DNA of 64,000 nucleotides. It comes from Brachionus manjavacas. Lineage: Eukaryota > Rotifera > Eurotatoria > Ploima > Brachionidae. The position numbers and the translations under genes are program-made. Location: assembly GCA_019054805.1 (NCBI GenBank), contig JAHQIY010000001.1:2990501-3054500 (forward strand), in the 5' to 3' direction. Below, one piece after another: positions 41,166 through 52,973 of the stretch (positions are counted from its first letter, which is position 1; each line of letters opens with the position of its first letter). The notes beneath the pieces were generated by a model. The model saw only the letters and a list, made by a program, of their open reading frames with translations, searched no databases and was not told where the DNA came from.

Positions 41166-42871
41166 CTTATGAAGATGAAAGTTATAGTCTAAAAAAAAGG
41201 AAAACAAAATCATTTCAGAATTTGTCAAAGAACAAATCAATCCTATTACTTCTGGAAATCATAATCAAAATGCAACTGCTTCGAATAAAATTCGAGACAA
41301 TCAACGATCTGATCGTAACCAGGAAAGAAACAATCAAATACACAAAACGAAAATATTGATCAACAAAATAGATTGTGTGATTGAGCAAAGATACTATTGA
41401 GACTTATTTAAAAAATCTAAAACCAGCCTATATACTTAATGTTTCATTTCAAAATAACCGTTCATCTATTGCAGATTTGGTAGTCGGTGTGATACTTTCT
41501 TCTTTAATTTAAAATTCATTTCATTTAAAATTTTATAAAGGAATTCTTAAGCTAATTGATACATACATAATTGATACAAAAAAATGATTCTTGAACCTAA
41601 TCCTAGACGTTTAGCTATTCTTTTGATTCAGACATTAAAAAAAAGTTCGAACATGAGTTAAACTCTAAAATATATCTAGTAACTAATAATTTTATATATA
41701 AAAATAGCAATTTTAAAAAAATCTTTATTTAGACAGCTGCTATTTTAAAAGTTTCTGGTATAAAACTTGGGCAGGAAAGCCATGGGCGGATAATCTTTTC
41801 AGTAAAAGTCTTCAGAGTTTAAAATCTGTTGCTGAAAATTTATTAATTAAAGAAAATCTAAGTAATTCACATCCAAGCAGTATTCAAAATAATTCGATAT
41901 AAAACAGCTCACTTTATAAAGAAACAAATAGCCAAGTTACCCCTTCTGAAGTTTTTCAGAGAGCTTTTTTTTCTGAAGAGCATGATTTGCCTGTGTCTAA
42001 ATTACCAAATGAATTGTTCAATATTGAGCTTTCTGATGAAATAAAAAAGTTCAAATCTTTTTTAACCGCAAATAACAACGAAGTAATTTCAAAAACAAAA
42101 AATTCTACAGAATTTTGGTACAGAAATCAAGAAGCTTTTCCAAAATTAAGCGAATTAGCTAAAATAATATTGAACATAAGTTCTTCAAGTGCTTTTGTCG
42201 AGCGTTTCTTCAGTATTCGCGGAATAATAAATCAAAAGAATTGTCAAAATATTACAGTAGATCTTTTTACCACTCGCTGTTTTTTGAAATCAAATATGAA
42301 AATAATAAACGAATTAACAAGTCAAAATAAAAGCTTTTAAGATTTAAAATTTGAAATAAAAGTAATTCAAAAATTTTTTTTATAAACTTGAGTTTATTAT
42401 AATCTTGATATTTTTTTGAAATATTAAAAAATAAATAAATATAAATAGAGATTTTTAATATATTAAAAATTAATTTTAGACATAAAAATTTAAAATACTT
42501 AATTATTGTAAAAAATTTGTAAAATAATTAGAAAAAATTAAAATTTTTTAAAATAAAAAGGAAAAAAAATTATTCATAGATTACGGATACGATAAATAAG
42601 CAAAAAAACTCTTTGTTAAAATTTCTTGACGGTTCATCATCAAAAAAAAACCGGTTTTCCAGTTTCAGTTTCGGTAAGCAACCGAAAAAAAATCAGTTTT
42701 TTGGTTTTCGATCTCGATTTAGGTGGGAAACCTAAACTGAAACTAATTACTGGTTTTATTTCTCGGTACAATTGTCTGTTTGAGACTGAAAAATCAATTT
42801 GAAACATCGCACTTTTTCAATGTTTTTTCAACATTGGCTACATTTTCTGATTCAAACACAAAAAATTAAAT

Positions 42872-43355
42872 ATACTTATATTTATATTTTTATATTTTTA
42901 ATTTAGAAAAAAATTTTATTCTTAAAAAAAAATTTCTTAATTTTTACTTAATGGTCCAATTTCAATGATACGATCTTAACTTTTTCTATCTAAATGCATC
43001 GTGTTCATCAAGCTGAAACGTTCTTTGCTTAAATAAAAGTTATTCAGCTTTAATAAAATTTTAACCATTAAAAAAATTAGATATAATAATTTTTGTTATT
43101 TTTTTATTGAAAAAATTAATTTTTTTTTATACCTAAAAACATTTTAGAACTATCAAAATTATCAAGCAGCTGACCATTTATCGTATTAAAATGGTTTGAT
43201 TGAAATGTGACTTTTTTATTTTTTTGAATTTTAAAATAAATGTTATGTTAGAAATTTACAATTAATATTTCAAATTTTGAATAATTTGAGTGCAGAAATT
43301 TTTTGAATACATTTTTGTTCATCGTAATTTTACATTTAAAAGTGTTTTTACCAAA
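42872..43355. other. Spacer upstream of MRPL11
   Basis: AT-rich, no coding sequence. It contains the presumed MRPL11 promoter; no motif stands out. Confidence 0.4.
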
Positions 43356-44070
43356 ATGTCCGCGAAAAAAAATATCGGTAAGGTCTAAGTAAAAGAGTAG
43401 GATAAACATTTTCTGTAATCTCTTATTCCAGCTGGTAAAGCAAAGCCAGTATTACAAAAGGTGATTCATGGACCAATAATGAAAACAATAATCCCGGCTG
43501 GAATGGCCAGCGCGGCTCCTCCATTGGGAACAATGCTGGGACAGCGGGGAATCAACATAGCAAATTTTGTCAAAGACTTCAATGAGCAGACAAAAAATTT
43601 CAAAGATGGCATCCCTATCACAACTAGGGTTCACACTCAAGTAATGGATCTTTACCAAAATAAATTAATTTTCTATAAATAAATGTTACATAAAGCCAGA
43701 TAGATCTTATATATTGGAACTTCTTAAACCTCCAGTTTCATATTTTTTAAAACAAGCTGCCGGAATTAAGAGGGCCTCGATGCTACCTGGTCAAAAAGTT
43801 GCTGGAGTTGTATCCATAAAGCATGTCTACGAAATAGCTAAATTCAAGCTCGAAGACGTGAACTGTGCACACATGAGCCTGAAAGAAATGTGCATAAAAG
43901 TTTTGAACTCGGCCAACCGAGCCGGAATCAAAGTGGTCAAACATGATTTGGATCCAGTTGAATTGGAAGAATTTTTGGATCAAAGGCAAGAAATTGAAAA
44001 ACAAGAACTACAAGAGCTGGCTGACAAACGAGCTGCTAAAATGATGAGAGCTGCTAAAAAAGCTGCTTAA
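43356..44070 (+). CDS. MRPL11: Mitochondrial ribosomal protein L11 (uL11m)
   Basis: Component of the GTPase-associated centre of the mitochondrial large ribosomal subunit. Three exons: 43356-43377, 43432-43640 and 43696-44070, with introns of 54 and 55 nt, giving 201 residues. The N-terminal domain has IIPAGMASAAPPLGTMLGQR and GINIANFVKDFNEQTK, the Pro-Pro-Leu-Gly and QRGxNI signatures of the L11 family. The C-terminal RNA-binding domain has PPVSYFLKQAAGIKRA and VAGVVSIKHVYEIAKFK. Length and order match animal MRPL11. The tail is Glu/Lys/Ala-rich and likely helical. I chose the ATG at 43356 because the seven-codon first exon splices in phase to GKAKPVLQ. AATAAA occurs just after the stop. ECH1 follows on the same strand about 240 bp downstream. 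Confidence 0.95.
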
Positions 44071-44309
44071 TTTAATAATTTGTAAAAAAATAAACTTAGG
44101 TATAGCATTATCTCTTAAAATTCTTTAAAAAAAATGCAATAACATGCATCAAATAAAAAAAAAAAATAAATAATTTTTTTTAATAATTGCTGAAGAATTA
44201 AATAAAATGAATTTGACAAAAAATATTAGACCCTTAATAAACAAAACAAGTAATCATTAATTTATTTAAAAATTGATTAATAAAATCTTAATAATAAGAT
44301 GTGAACTTT

Positions 44310-45316
44310 ATGCGCCAACTTTCTTCATCAGTTGATTCGGATTATAGCTTTAAGACTCTTAAAGTAACAGTGCCGTCCGAGTTTGTCTATCATGTTGAGT
44401 TAAATCGTCCAGAGAGACGAAATGCAATGAATCCATCTTTTTTCAGCGAGATAAAAAAATGTTTTGAGAAATTAAGATTTGATCCGGACTGCAGGACAGT
44501 TTTGATAAGTGGCAAAGGTAAAGGCTTCACAGCAGGTCTTGACTTGACCGAGTTATCTCAAATGGTCAGCATTGATCAAGAAGATGCTGGCAGAAAAGGA
44601 TTCCAGCTTCTTAAAATAATCGAAGACTACCAAACATCATTGAGCTCGATTGAAAAAGTAAGGCGAAAATAAAATTTCGGATTTTATTAAAATTTGTACC
44701 AAGTGCCATAAACCAGTGATTGCTTTGGTTCACGGACATTGCATTGGAGGCGGTATTGACCTGATAACAGCATGTGACATTCGCTATTGTAGTAAAGATG
44801 CATGGTTCAGCGTTAAAGAAGTCGATGTTGGTCTAGCAGCTGATATAGGTACTTTGCAACGATTTCCAAAAATAACTGGAAATGATAGTTTAGCTCGTGA
44901 GCTGATTTACACGGCGAGAAAGTTTACAACCGAAGAGGCCCTGAAATTAGGGCTGGTCAGGTAAAATTAGTTAATAAATTTATATTAGAATTAATTCAAA
45001 ATTTTAAAAAGCTTAATTACAGATGATCAAGATTCGCTACTGGCCAAAGGTCTCGAAACTGCAAAGTTAATTGCCTCTAAAAGTCCTATTGCTGTTCAGG
45101 GTAGCAAAATAAATCTTAACTTTTCTAGAGATAATAATATTGAAGATAGCTTAAAATTTGTGGTAAAATTTTTTTATTTATTCTTTCCACGATCAAAAAG
45201 TTTGACTGATTGAATTTTAGGCCAGTTGGAATAGTGGAATGCTACAATCAGAAGATTTGATTAAGTCAGCTATGGCTTCAATTTCCAAAGAACAACCAAC
45301 ATTTTCTAAGCTCTAA
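44310..45316 (+). CDS. ECH1: Delta(3,5)-delta(2,4)-dienoyl-CoA isomerase (crotonase family)
   Basis: Isomerises 3,5-dienoyl-CoA to 2,4-dienoyl-CoA during oxidation of unsaturated fatty acids. Four exons: 44310-44657, 44704-44960, 45012-45162 and 45221-45316, with introns of 46, 51 and 58 nt, giving 283 residues. Crotonase motifs are in order: NRPERRNAMNPSFFSEIKKC, KGFTAGLDLTEL (oxyanion-hole turn), HGHCIGGGIDLITACDIRYC (second oxyanion strand) and VKEVDVGLAADIGTLQRFPK, which holds the acidic residues (Glu and Asp) used by this enzyme. The protein ends in Ser-Lys-Leu, a type-1 peroxisomal signal. The N-terminus before the fold is short (MRQLSSSVDSDYS), so a mitochondrial presequence is not evident. 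I took the ATG at 44310 as the first in frame. Confidence 0.95.
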
Positions 45317-46180
45317 AAAAATTTCTATATTATCAATTTTTATCAGAACAAATAACTATTTTATTTATTTTAATAATTTGATTGAAATAAATATTCAAAT
45401 TAATTGCAAAAACTCAACAATTTTGCAAGAAAATGCACGTCATTAAAAAGTATCTAATTCAACTGCGCAATTTAATTGTAGAGTTTTTGCAGAGCCTTAT
45501 CTAATATTTAGCATGTTTTTTGCATTAGTTAGCATTTTGCAGAGAGATTTAATCAAATACCATTCAAAAGTTATAAGAAAAATACTTTTTGGTCTGATTT
45601 TTTTGATCCTAAACTTCATTAAGATTTGTTCTTAATAATAAAAGATGCCTTAAGAACTTCGAAAAAGTTCAAAAGATTAGTTCTTATAGGATTCTCTTCT
45701 GTTCTTAACTCATAATCATTTTTTAAACAATAAACAAGAAAAAAAATTTTTTAAACAGCATCTAATCTAAAATTTTTAGAATCTCTTAAAAAATTTTTAA
45801 CTCAAAATGTTCTCACCAAAAAAATGAATTTCAGCAAAATTGGAATAAATTTCATTAATAAAAAAGAATTTAAGTATCTTTATTTGTGCAATAATTTTGA
45901 ATCCCTGAATTATGCCACTTTGTAGTAAAAAATGAACTAAAGTTTTTTTTTTACCTCAATTTTAATAAAAATATTTCAAATTATTAGATGAATATTTTTT
46001 TCTATTAAGCTCATCATAAAATAAAGTTCATAAGCAAATTATGAAAAATATAATTTTTTTAAATTTTTTATCAAAATTTTGCTGAACTGAAAAGACCTTA
46101 ACTACTCATAACAATTTAACTATAAAGTTTAAAATTGAAGACTTAATGTTTACATTTGACTAATAAAAAGGCTTATGCTA
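45317..46180. other. AT-rich spacer
   Basis: No gene recognised. A few repeated words such as TTTTGCAGAG occur around 45480-45550. Confidence 0.4.
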
Positions 46181-46184
46181 AAAC

Positions 46185-46440
46185 ACGGACCACCTGTTTT
46201 TTACTAAAACACGGACCGCGGTCGGATGGTATTAGGAATTATCTTAAAACTGCCGACCACCGACCATTTTGTATAGAATTTTATGAACTTTTACGCAAAA
46301 GTATCAGTTGCTCCATAAGACCTTGTTTTTGACTTGTAAAACTAGAAATAACGAGTCAATACCTGAGTTGCTGTTAACGGACCACATGTTTCCAGGATAA
46401 TGATAAGACCTTGAACTTCCGACCACTAATTATATGAAAG
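46185..46440. repeat. GC-richer block with degenerate direct repeats
   Basis: CTAAAACACGGACC occurs twice in tandem (46178 and 46204). A longer unit beginning ACGGACC and ending in CTT..ACT(G/T)CCGACCAC occurs at about 46210-46262 and again, diverged, at about 46377-46427. The block stands out from the AT-rich neighbourhood and has no open reading frame. Confidence 0.55.
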
Positions 46441-46984
46441 AGAATAGGCTAAGCATTATTGCAGAAAAATAAATTGTCTCCTAGCTCTTTTTTTTTTTAG
46501 CCTATAGCTAAAAAACTAAAAAAAATTTACTAAAAATGTATTTTTTAGGTAAAATTCTTTAATTTTAAAAAATTTAAAATTTTATTGCATATCGTTTTGT
46601 AGGGAATTAAAATATCTACATTCTCATAAGAATGTTATATAAAAAATGAATATTTGTTTTGGAGCTCTCGGTCAAAATTTCTCTTAATTTATTTTTGCTT
46701 TCAACTAAAGCAATTTTCTTTAATTATTTTAAGAAAAAAAGCACTTTTTAAATTTTATTTAGAGACAATTTTATATCATGACATGGTTTTTTATTTTAAA
46801 AAGAATAGCTTTTATCACTTTTCTAATTGCACATTATTTATTATTCTATTTAATTACTTTTCAATAAAAACGCTCTCAAATAAATATCAAAAAATAAAGA
46901 TTTTTTTAAGTAATTTTTTTTTAATTTTTTATAAAGTATCCTTTAAATATTAAAATCTTTTTAAAATAATAAAAAAAGTTTAGG

Positions 46985-47880
46985 CAGTAATAGAAGTAAT
47001 CCTGCAAGTGAGTTTTCCTCACTATGATTTTAAATCTTTCTTAAATTTGTTGTAATTCGCTTTGAAGTCGTTCTTGGTGCTGAATTGAATTACTGAGAGT
47101 GGAAGTTGATTCCAAACGGTGACGACACGGTTTGTAATAATTAATATTTTAAATATATTTTAAACGGTTTGTGTAATTTTAAACGCTCTTTTAAGAGAGT
47201 CCTTCGACTGTACATATAGCCGAATGGTTCGCGTGTTAGTCATGCAAGCAGAGGATCGAGGGTTCAAAACCAGCTGAGGGTGATAAAATCTTCAAAATAT
47301 CTCTGCAAAACGGGGCGAATGTTTAAACCTCTTTCATCATAAAAAAATGAATTTCAGTCAGATCGGAACCGTTGCTCAAAAAGGTACTTGAAAAGGAGAT
47401 GAACGCCTACCCATTTACCACTAGGATAGAATAGGGAGTTCCTGCGATCTTGTGTCTTGAGTCACCTAGGTCTAGCATTGTATATTAAGCAAACGCTTTA
47501 TCTTTATTTCTAATGTTGGATTTAGTTAGGCTGAAAATCATTTGCCAATTTTTGGATCACTCAACTACTTTATCTATGTCTGATAAAGTAGTTCAGACAT
47601 AGATAAAGATGAGGAACGGTTTAATCTAAGCGTGAATTTGACCCTTAAAATACGATTTCAGTTTTATCAGGAGAGCTGAGTGAGAGACTAAATCAAAGGC
47701 TTTGCAGGAATCCAGAAATATTAGGCCGACATCATTTCCTTGATTTAGTGTCACAGTAATGATGTCGACAGCTTCAAGTATATTTGCTTCGCATGACTTT
47801 TTTGCAACAAAACCGTGTTGAGCTGGCGATATTAATAAGTTGTTGAGTAAATGATTCATCATTGCTTTTTTAATGATTCT
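46985..47880 (-). pseudogene. LINE reverse transcriptase fragments
   Basis: On the minus strand, the frame 47862-47626 has LLISPAQHGFVAKKSCEANI and VGLIFLDSCKAFDLVSHSAL, the RT palm with its first Asp. Near 47560-47510 comes KNWQMIFSLTKSNI, the region after the YADD box. Near 47120-46990 a C-terminal piece reads RVVTVWNQLPLSVIQF and then FKANYNKFKKDLKS. The middle is disrupted by a tRNA-like sequence at 47213-47285 and by stops. Inactive. Confidence 0.75.
47213..47285 (+). repeat. tRNA-derived (SINE head-like) sequence
   Basis: TAGCCGAATGGTTCGCG resembles a class II tRNA A-box region and GAGGGTTCAAAACC about 40 nt later resembles a B box (GGTTCRANNCC). A full cloverleaf does not form: the T-arm stem pairs badly and no acceptor stem closes. 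It is probably a SINE head or a tRNA pseudogene embedded in the LINE remnant. Confidence 0.5.
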
Positions 47881-48066
47881 TTCATGATTATATATTTGAT
47901 TTTAGATATTTGTATATTTTATTTAGTATTTTGTTATATTCAAAAATTAAACCGTTACACCATCTTAAAGTATCAACAAATCATTAATTTAAATGAATGT
48001 AGGTTCAATAAGACCAACCATTAAATCATGGAGCAATTTATTTAAAAAGTCATTTAAAGGATATTT

Positions 48067-49538
48067 TTAAAAAATATGCGAATATGTTCTATTGAGAGCT
48101 TTGTTTTTTAAATTTTCATTCTCAATCCTAATTAGTCTTTCATTTTCAAAATTTTTCTTCAACACCTTGTTGATGACGTATTCTGACTCTTGTCCGGTTT
48201 CGGTCAAACGCAAGTCCAATTCGAGCAAACTTTGATTTTCTTGAATCGCTTCTTGAATCTGCTTTCCTCCATCCTTTAGCAAAAAAAATAAAAATTTCCA
48301 GTCTAAAAAAAGTTCTTATTTACCGGTCCGAGCCGGTTCGAAGAAAGATCCAAATATTTAAGAGTTTTATTCTGTGGGATGACCGACCCGATTAGGATAG
48401 CAGTTGGTTCAGATAAATTATTGCTTGCCAAATTTAACCGGATTAAAGAACTATTTTTACACAAAGCTTTGACAAGAGCTTGTCCTCCATCGTCCCCAAG
48501 ACGATTGAGCCTAAAATCAAGGAATTTAAGAGTATTATTTTTTGTCAATGCATGAGCGATAGCTTGACCTCCCTGGGCTCTTATTTGGTTATTGCATAAA
48601 TTTAAAGATTCGAGTTTAGAATGACCATTTAGCAGTTTTCCAATGGCTCGACATCCTCGGTCCGATATTAAATTATGGCTTAAATCAAGTTCAATCAATG
48701 ACGGATGGTTGAGTATCTGGCTTATAAAAAGCCGTATCTTATCGTCATCTATTTTGCTCCAATTTAAATGAAGTGATTTTATGTTGGAACATTGAGCTAT
48801 GCATTTAGACAAAGACTGACAATCTTTTTTGGTGAAGTCAAACAGTTGCCATTCAAAGTTCATACCGCAGTCCCTCACTCCATAAACAAGATTAACTTCT
48901 TCTAGTTTGTGTAGAAATGGAATTACTTGGTTGAAGTCAAAATGGTCACATTCATATTTTTCTTTGACTTCGTCTCTGTCATCTTCTTCCTCTTCTTCAT
49001 TATCCAAATTGAATTCTCTTTTTTCTAGTTCAACCGGAGGCAACAATTGTTGAATGTCTAATTTGATTATGTAGTCAGTGCCAAGTCGCAGGATTTCATT
49101 TATTTTTGTCATGTCAGATTTATTAGGCACAAAATTTTCAATCAAAAATTTCAAGTCTCTTTCAAAGTACATTCTTTTCCAGTCATTACCATATTTGGTC
49201 ACATCACAAACTCTCCACTTTGCTCGGCAACATCTTTCCCAATAATCTTGGTAGTTTACTAATGAAGAAGTTATGCTAAGAGGCAAATTGGTCGGTATTG
49301 CTTGAAGGACTTTTTTGCGGTATTTAAGTGGTAGCTCGTCATGCCGAGGATGAGTTCGAAAGTTGTCTACTATCGCTGTGGTGCAAAGTTCGCTTAATAG
49401 AGGAACTGTCATTAGGTTCCATTCGGGATCCTCGGCAATTATTCTTCTCATTTTTCGATTATCATTGGCATTGTGCTCCTTAAAGAGCTGGTTTGGCTCG
49501 GTCGTGTTTGACTGTTGGGCTAATGTATCATCGGTCAT
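48067..49538 (-). CDS. TCTE1: Dynein regulatory complex subunit 5-like LRR protein
   Basis: Predicted 473-residue ciliary protein. Exon 1 is 49538-48324, then a 50-nt intron, then exon 2 48273-48067. The N-terminal part contains RRIIAEDPEWNLMTVPLLSE and an NFxxHP segment, the conserved start of the DRC5/TCTE1 family. A central acidic run (EEEEEDDRDEV) precedes about six leucine-rich repeats of the ribonuclease-inhibitor type (NIKSLHLNWSKIDDD, LIELDLSHNLISDRGCRAIG, LESLNLCNNQIRAQGGQAIA, LKFLDFRLNRLGDDGGQALV, LIRLNLASNNLS, LKYLDLSSNRLG). The second exon finishes with a charged helix (ESEYVINKVLKKNFENERLI). Family members sit in the nexin-dynein regulatory complex that controls ciliary beating. 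I chose the ATG at 49538 over the upstream in-frame ATG at 49595, because the extra 19 codons are AT-rich and unlike coding. Confidence 0.85.
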
Positions 49539-49974
49539 TGTTTTTAAATATATAAAATATAAATATGGCTTTTCTTTTGATTTAAGTTTATGCAAAAGTA
49601 AAAAGTTGTATTTAATATGTTGTCATGGAAATACTTTTTATTAATCAAATGAATGCAGTTTTATGTTGTCAATTTATCTCGAAATTTTGTTCAACAACAA
49701 AAACTTTTATCTTTTTAATTTTTGCTCAAAAAATAAAAAAATATCATAAGGTGGTTCTCAGTATGGAACTTTTTCCACTATGTTTAGTGGTAATTAATTT
49801 TTTTTTTATTTCTTTTTCAAATAATTAAATTTGGAATTATTTTTTGTCAATTATTAAACTAAATATGAAATTTTTGAAGATTAATTTTTGAAGAAAATTA
49901 AAAAAAATTATATTACCGTTGCTCTTATGATATATGATTTATATCATACCAAAAAACAAACAATCCAATCATCG

Positions 49975-51310
49975 AAATACCAGAGCAAGCGTTTAGACTA
50001 AATAAATCAATTAAGGAAAATTAAACTCAAAATCAGCCCCTGGTCTTGACAAGGTATATGAAATTCTAAAAAACTGTCCTCACAATTTTTTAAAGCGAAT
50101 TTTTAGAATTTTCAATGCCTCGATCAAAATTGGTCACATTTCCTCTCAACTTAAAATCTCAAAAATAGTCATGATCCCCAAGAAAGATAAGCCTCCAGAT
50201 GTCCTTAACTCATATAGACCTATTTTATTGATAAGTTGCATTTCAAAATTGCTAGAAAAAATTATCAATACCAAGCTCCAAAAATAGATTGAAAACAAGA
50301 GACTTATTCCATCATGCCGATCTGGATTAAGACAAAACATGAGCACCCAAGATCAGATTTTTCGTCTCAGTCAATCAATTATACTAGGATTTCGCAATAC
50401 ATGGGTTCAGTGTTTTTTGCTCTGAAAAAGCGTTTGACAAAGCTACACATGCTGGATTTATTCACAAACTCAAAAAGTTAGTAATTAATTAGTACTTGTA
50501 CAAGTGTATTAAAGAGTTTTTGACAGGCAGAAAATTCAAAGTCTCAGTTAACAATAAGCTATCGAAAGAATTGTGTATTTCAACGGGTGTGCCACAAAGG
50601 AGTTGTTTGTCTCCAACGCTTTTTTTCAATCTTCTTTGGCTACATAGTTACATTTATCCCAAAAGAAGTCCAAATAGCCCTTTTTGCAGATGATTTGTGA
50701 ATCTGGTACTCAAACAAATCATTAAAAGAAATTGAAAAAAGAATGAACCAAGTCATAAGTTATATTACATGATTTTGCCGGAAATAGAGACTTTTTTTTT
50801 ATACAAGCAAAACCTTTCACACGGTTTTCACATCTGCTGGACATCGATAAAACTATGAAACAAAGTACAAATTGAAGCTGTTCATCGGTAGCCAACCAGT
50901 CCCGTTAGATCCGTTTCAAACCTTTTTAGGGTATTAAATTCGATCCTAAGTTAAGCTTTAAAAACTTATTGGAAAAAATCAATGTGAAAGCTATGTCAAA
51001 AATTAATCTTATACGTAATATAATCTAATCTAATAAGATAAAAGGTTTAAAACTAAGTAAATCAATTGAATTGTCCATGATCGTATTCAAAAGCTTTATT
51101 TGTTCCCAGTTCGATCACTCTTTTATTCCGATCTTATGCTCCACACAAAAAATAAGGTCTGATCTACAAAAACTACAGAACAAAATATTAAGGCACATTA
51201 AGTATTTTCCGATCAAGACAAGAATAACCAAAATTTACCAGCTGATAAGAAGGACTCTGTTCCATTCAGAGCTGCCTGGGGTATTCCTATGTAAATAAAT
51301 AAATAAATAA
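49975..51310 (+). pseudogene. LINE reverse transcriptase, decayed, with 3' tail
   Basis: Plus-strand pieces in order: IFRIFNASIKIGHISSQLKI and IVMIPKKDKPPDVLNSYRPI (50100-50225), SCISKLLEKIINTKLQ, then RSGLRQNMSTQDQIF. The next block at 50496-50690 has KCIKEFLTGRKFKVSVNNKL and STGVPQRSCLSPTLFFN, and is followed in another frame by LFADDL (50680-50700). The last part runs through a degenerate C-terminus to FRAAWGIPM at 51270-51295 and then (AAAT)n, a LINE 3' tail. Many stops are present. The family is CR1/Jockey-like by motif pattern. Confidence 0.8.
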
Positions 51311-52900
51311 AAAAAACTTCAAGATTTTCTGGCTTAAGTCTGAAGAATTAGCAAGTGTTTTATTGAAAGGTTTTAAACAACATAAAGATCCATGATTTTT
51401 CTATCCGGCTTTCTAGTCATTCCAAACTGAAGTAACTCGATTTGATAAAAAAAAACGATTTTACCAAAAATTAGGTATTTTTATGTAAGCTTACGTGATT
51501 TTTCATAAAATAACATATACTTACCAACTAAAATACACGTACGATTACGTAAACTTACTAAAAATAATGTAAAATCAAGTAAATCACGTAATTTAGCAAT
51601 TCTACACCTTTTATAAAAGCACTGTATCTATTAATTAATTTTCGTATTAATCAAATATAATAAGCTTTTATTAAATATCCTATCATATATATAATTTTGA
51701 ATTATTCAAAAAAATTAAAGTAGTAAATAAATAAATTTTGAAATTGTATTCTCTATTTTCTTTGCTAAATTTTACCAAAAAATGTGCAATTTTTCTTAGA
51801 ATTACATATCCTTATTGAATAATATTCAAGTCAGATAACTTAAGCTTACTTAAAATTGCGTAAAATAACGTAATTTAACTTTCACATCCTTAATGATAAT
51901 TAATGATAAATCTGAGGAATAAAGCTACATCTATTGTGTAAACAAGTTGTAGTAGTAATATTTTTGGTGCATTAATTGTCAGTTAATAGCAATTGTAATT
52001 GACATATGATTAATTGTTTTTGAAATTTAACAAAATTTGTAGTAAATTAAATAAATAGTAGTAAAAATTTTTACTGAGAAAGTGAAAAGTAAAATAAATT
52101 TTTAAAAATTTTTTGTATAAGTTTTTTAACGATTTTTTTAGTAAATATATGCTATAAAAATATTATCGCTTATTTAAAAATACTTTTTCTTTTTTTAGAT
52201 AAAACATTAAATAAATATTATTTTATTGCTTAAAAACAAAAATAAAGAAAATATCATTAAATTGAATAAACTAAAAAGCTAAACTCGGCTTAAATGTATT
52301 ATTAAATTTTTCAATTTTTTTTCGAAATCAAATTTTTTTAAAAAAATCAATAAAAAGCCAGAAATATCAATCATTTTTTAGTAAATAAAAACAAATACTC
52401 ATATCCCTTTCAAAATTTTATGAATCTGATGAAATTTTAAAATTTATCATAGATCTAAATTAAAGTTTAACTTTTAAATTTTTAACATCCCTAATGTTAT
52501 GAAGCACCCTAAAAATAATTGCATTGTTTGTAGTTGAACAACTTAATTGCTATGTGATATTTTCAAAGAATACTCAAGTTTTAGAGTAGTTAAGGATATA
52601 AATTAGTTTGTTTATTATTTTTTCTTCAGAAAGCTTATTAAAACATTTTTTATTTAAATTTTTAATCAATTTACCTATAAGTATAAAGAATTTTGGTTTA
52701 GCTAGATCGAATGTAAAATCAACATTGAAGGGATTAAAAACAGTTTAAAATTCAATTTTTAACTTTGATTATAAATTGTTACTGAAGCAAGAATTTAGGC
52801 CAAGGTTTACAATAAAATCTCAACAGTTCATAAATTAATAAAAAATATTTATAATAAAAAGATACCTTATTAAATACTGAAGCCTTTTTATATTTAAAAC
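51311..52900. other. AT-rich spacer with TTACGTAA-type motifs
   Basis: No gene recognised. Words such as TTACGTGATTT, ATTACGTAAACTTAC, GTAAGCTTAC and AAATCACGTAA cluster at 51480-51600 and again near 51840-51880, with partial inverted symmetry. Confidence 0.4.
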
Positions 52901-52973
52901 AAATTAAAGTTTTAAATTTTTTTTGAAAATAAAGTTTTCAGAATTTAAAGATTTCAGAAGACATGTCTTAAGA

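Larger units (their letters stand above)
40270..42340 (+). pseudogene. hAT transposase remnants
   Basis: The C-terminal dimerisation domain is the clearest part: the frame 41987-42340 has STEFWYRNQEAFPKLSELAK and then SSSAFVERFFSIRGIINQKN, the hAT 'W...fP.La..a...L.ip.sSa.sER.FS..g.i' pattern, ending at a stop at 42338-42340. Around 40275-40440 a frame has RLSQIVDPEELERRSSQRMT and RSKAKEAE. A Glu/Lys/Asp-rich stretch (40505-40798) is low complexity. Between 41200 and 41980 there are only short pieces with stops. Catalytic residues could not be located, so this copy is inactive or heavily decayed. Confidence 0.7.
39836..42778 (+). mobile_element. hAT-family DNA transposon with clear ends
   Basis: A 2.94-kb element. 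The left terminus is CAGACAATTTTACCGAGAAA and the right terminus, read on the minus strand, is CAGACAATTGTACCGAGAAA (19 of 20 identical). It is flanked by TTTGAGAA (39828-39835) and TTTGAGAC (42779-42786), an 8-bp target duplication with one difference, as expected for hAT elements. Further inside both ends are several partly palindromic copies of AACCGGTTTT/AAAACCGATTTT-type words. The interior encodes transposase pieces on the plus strand. The empty site is preserved at 19949-20140. Confidence 0.88.
39705..42871. repeat. Dispersed repeat split by a hAT element
   Basis: 39705-39835 and 42787-42871 are two halves of the repeat that is continuous at 19949-20140. The similarity is lower than for the other repeat pair but covers long exact words such as AAATATGAAAATGCTTGCAA. 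Confidence 0.65.

Noticed and set aside
46654-46953. Plus-strand frame resembling a membrane protein.
   Set aside because: Phe/Leu/Lys composition follows from AT-rich DNA; no coding signal or motif.
49363-49828. Plus-strand frames overlapping and following the DRC5 start.
   Set aside because: The first is antisense to a real exon and the second is AT-rich without motif.
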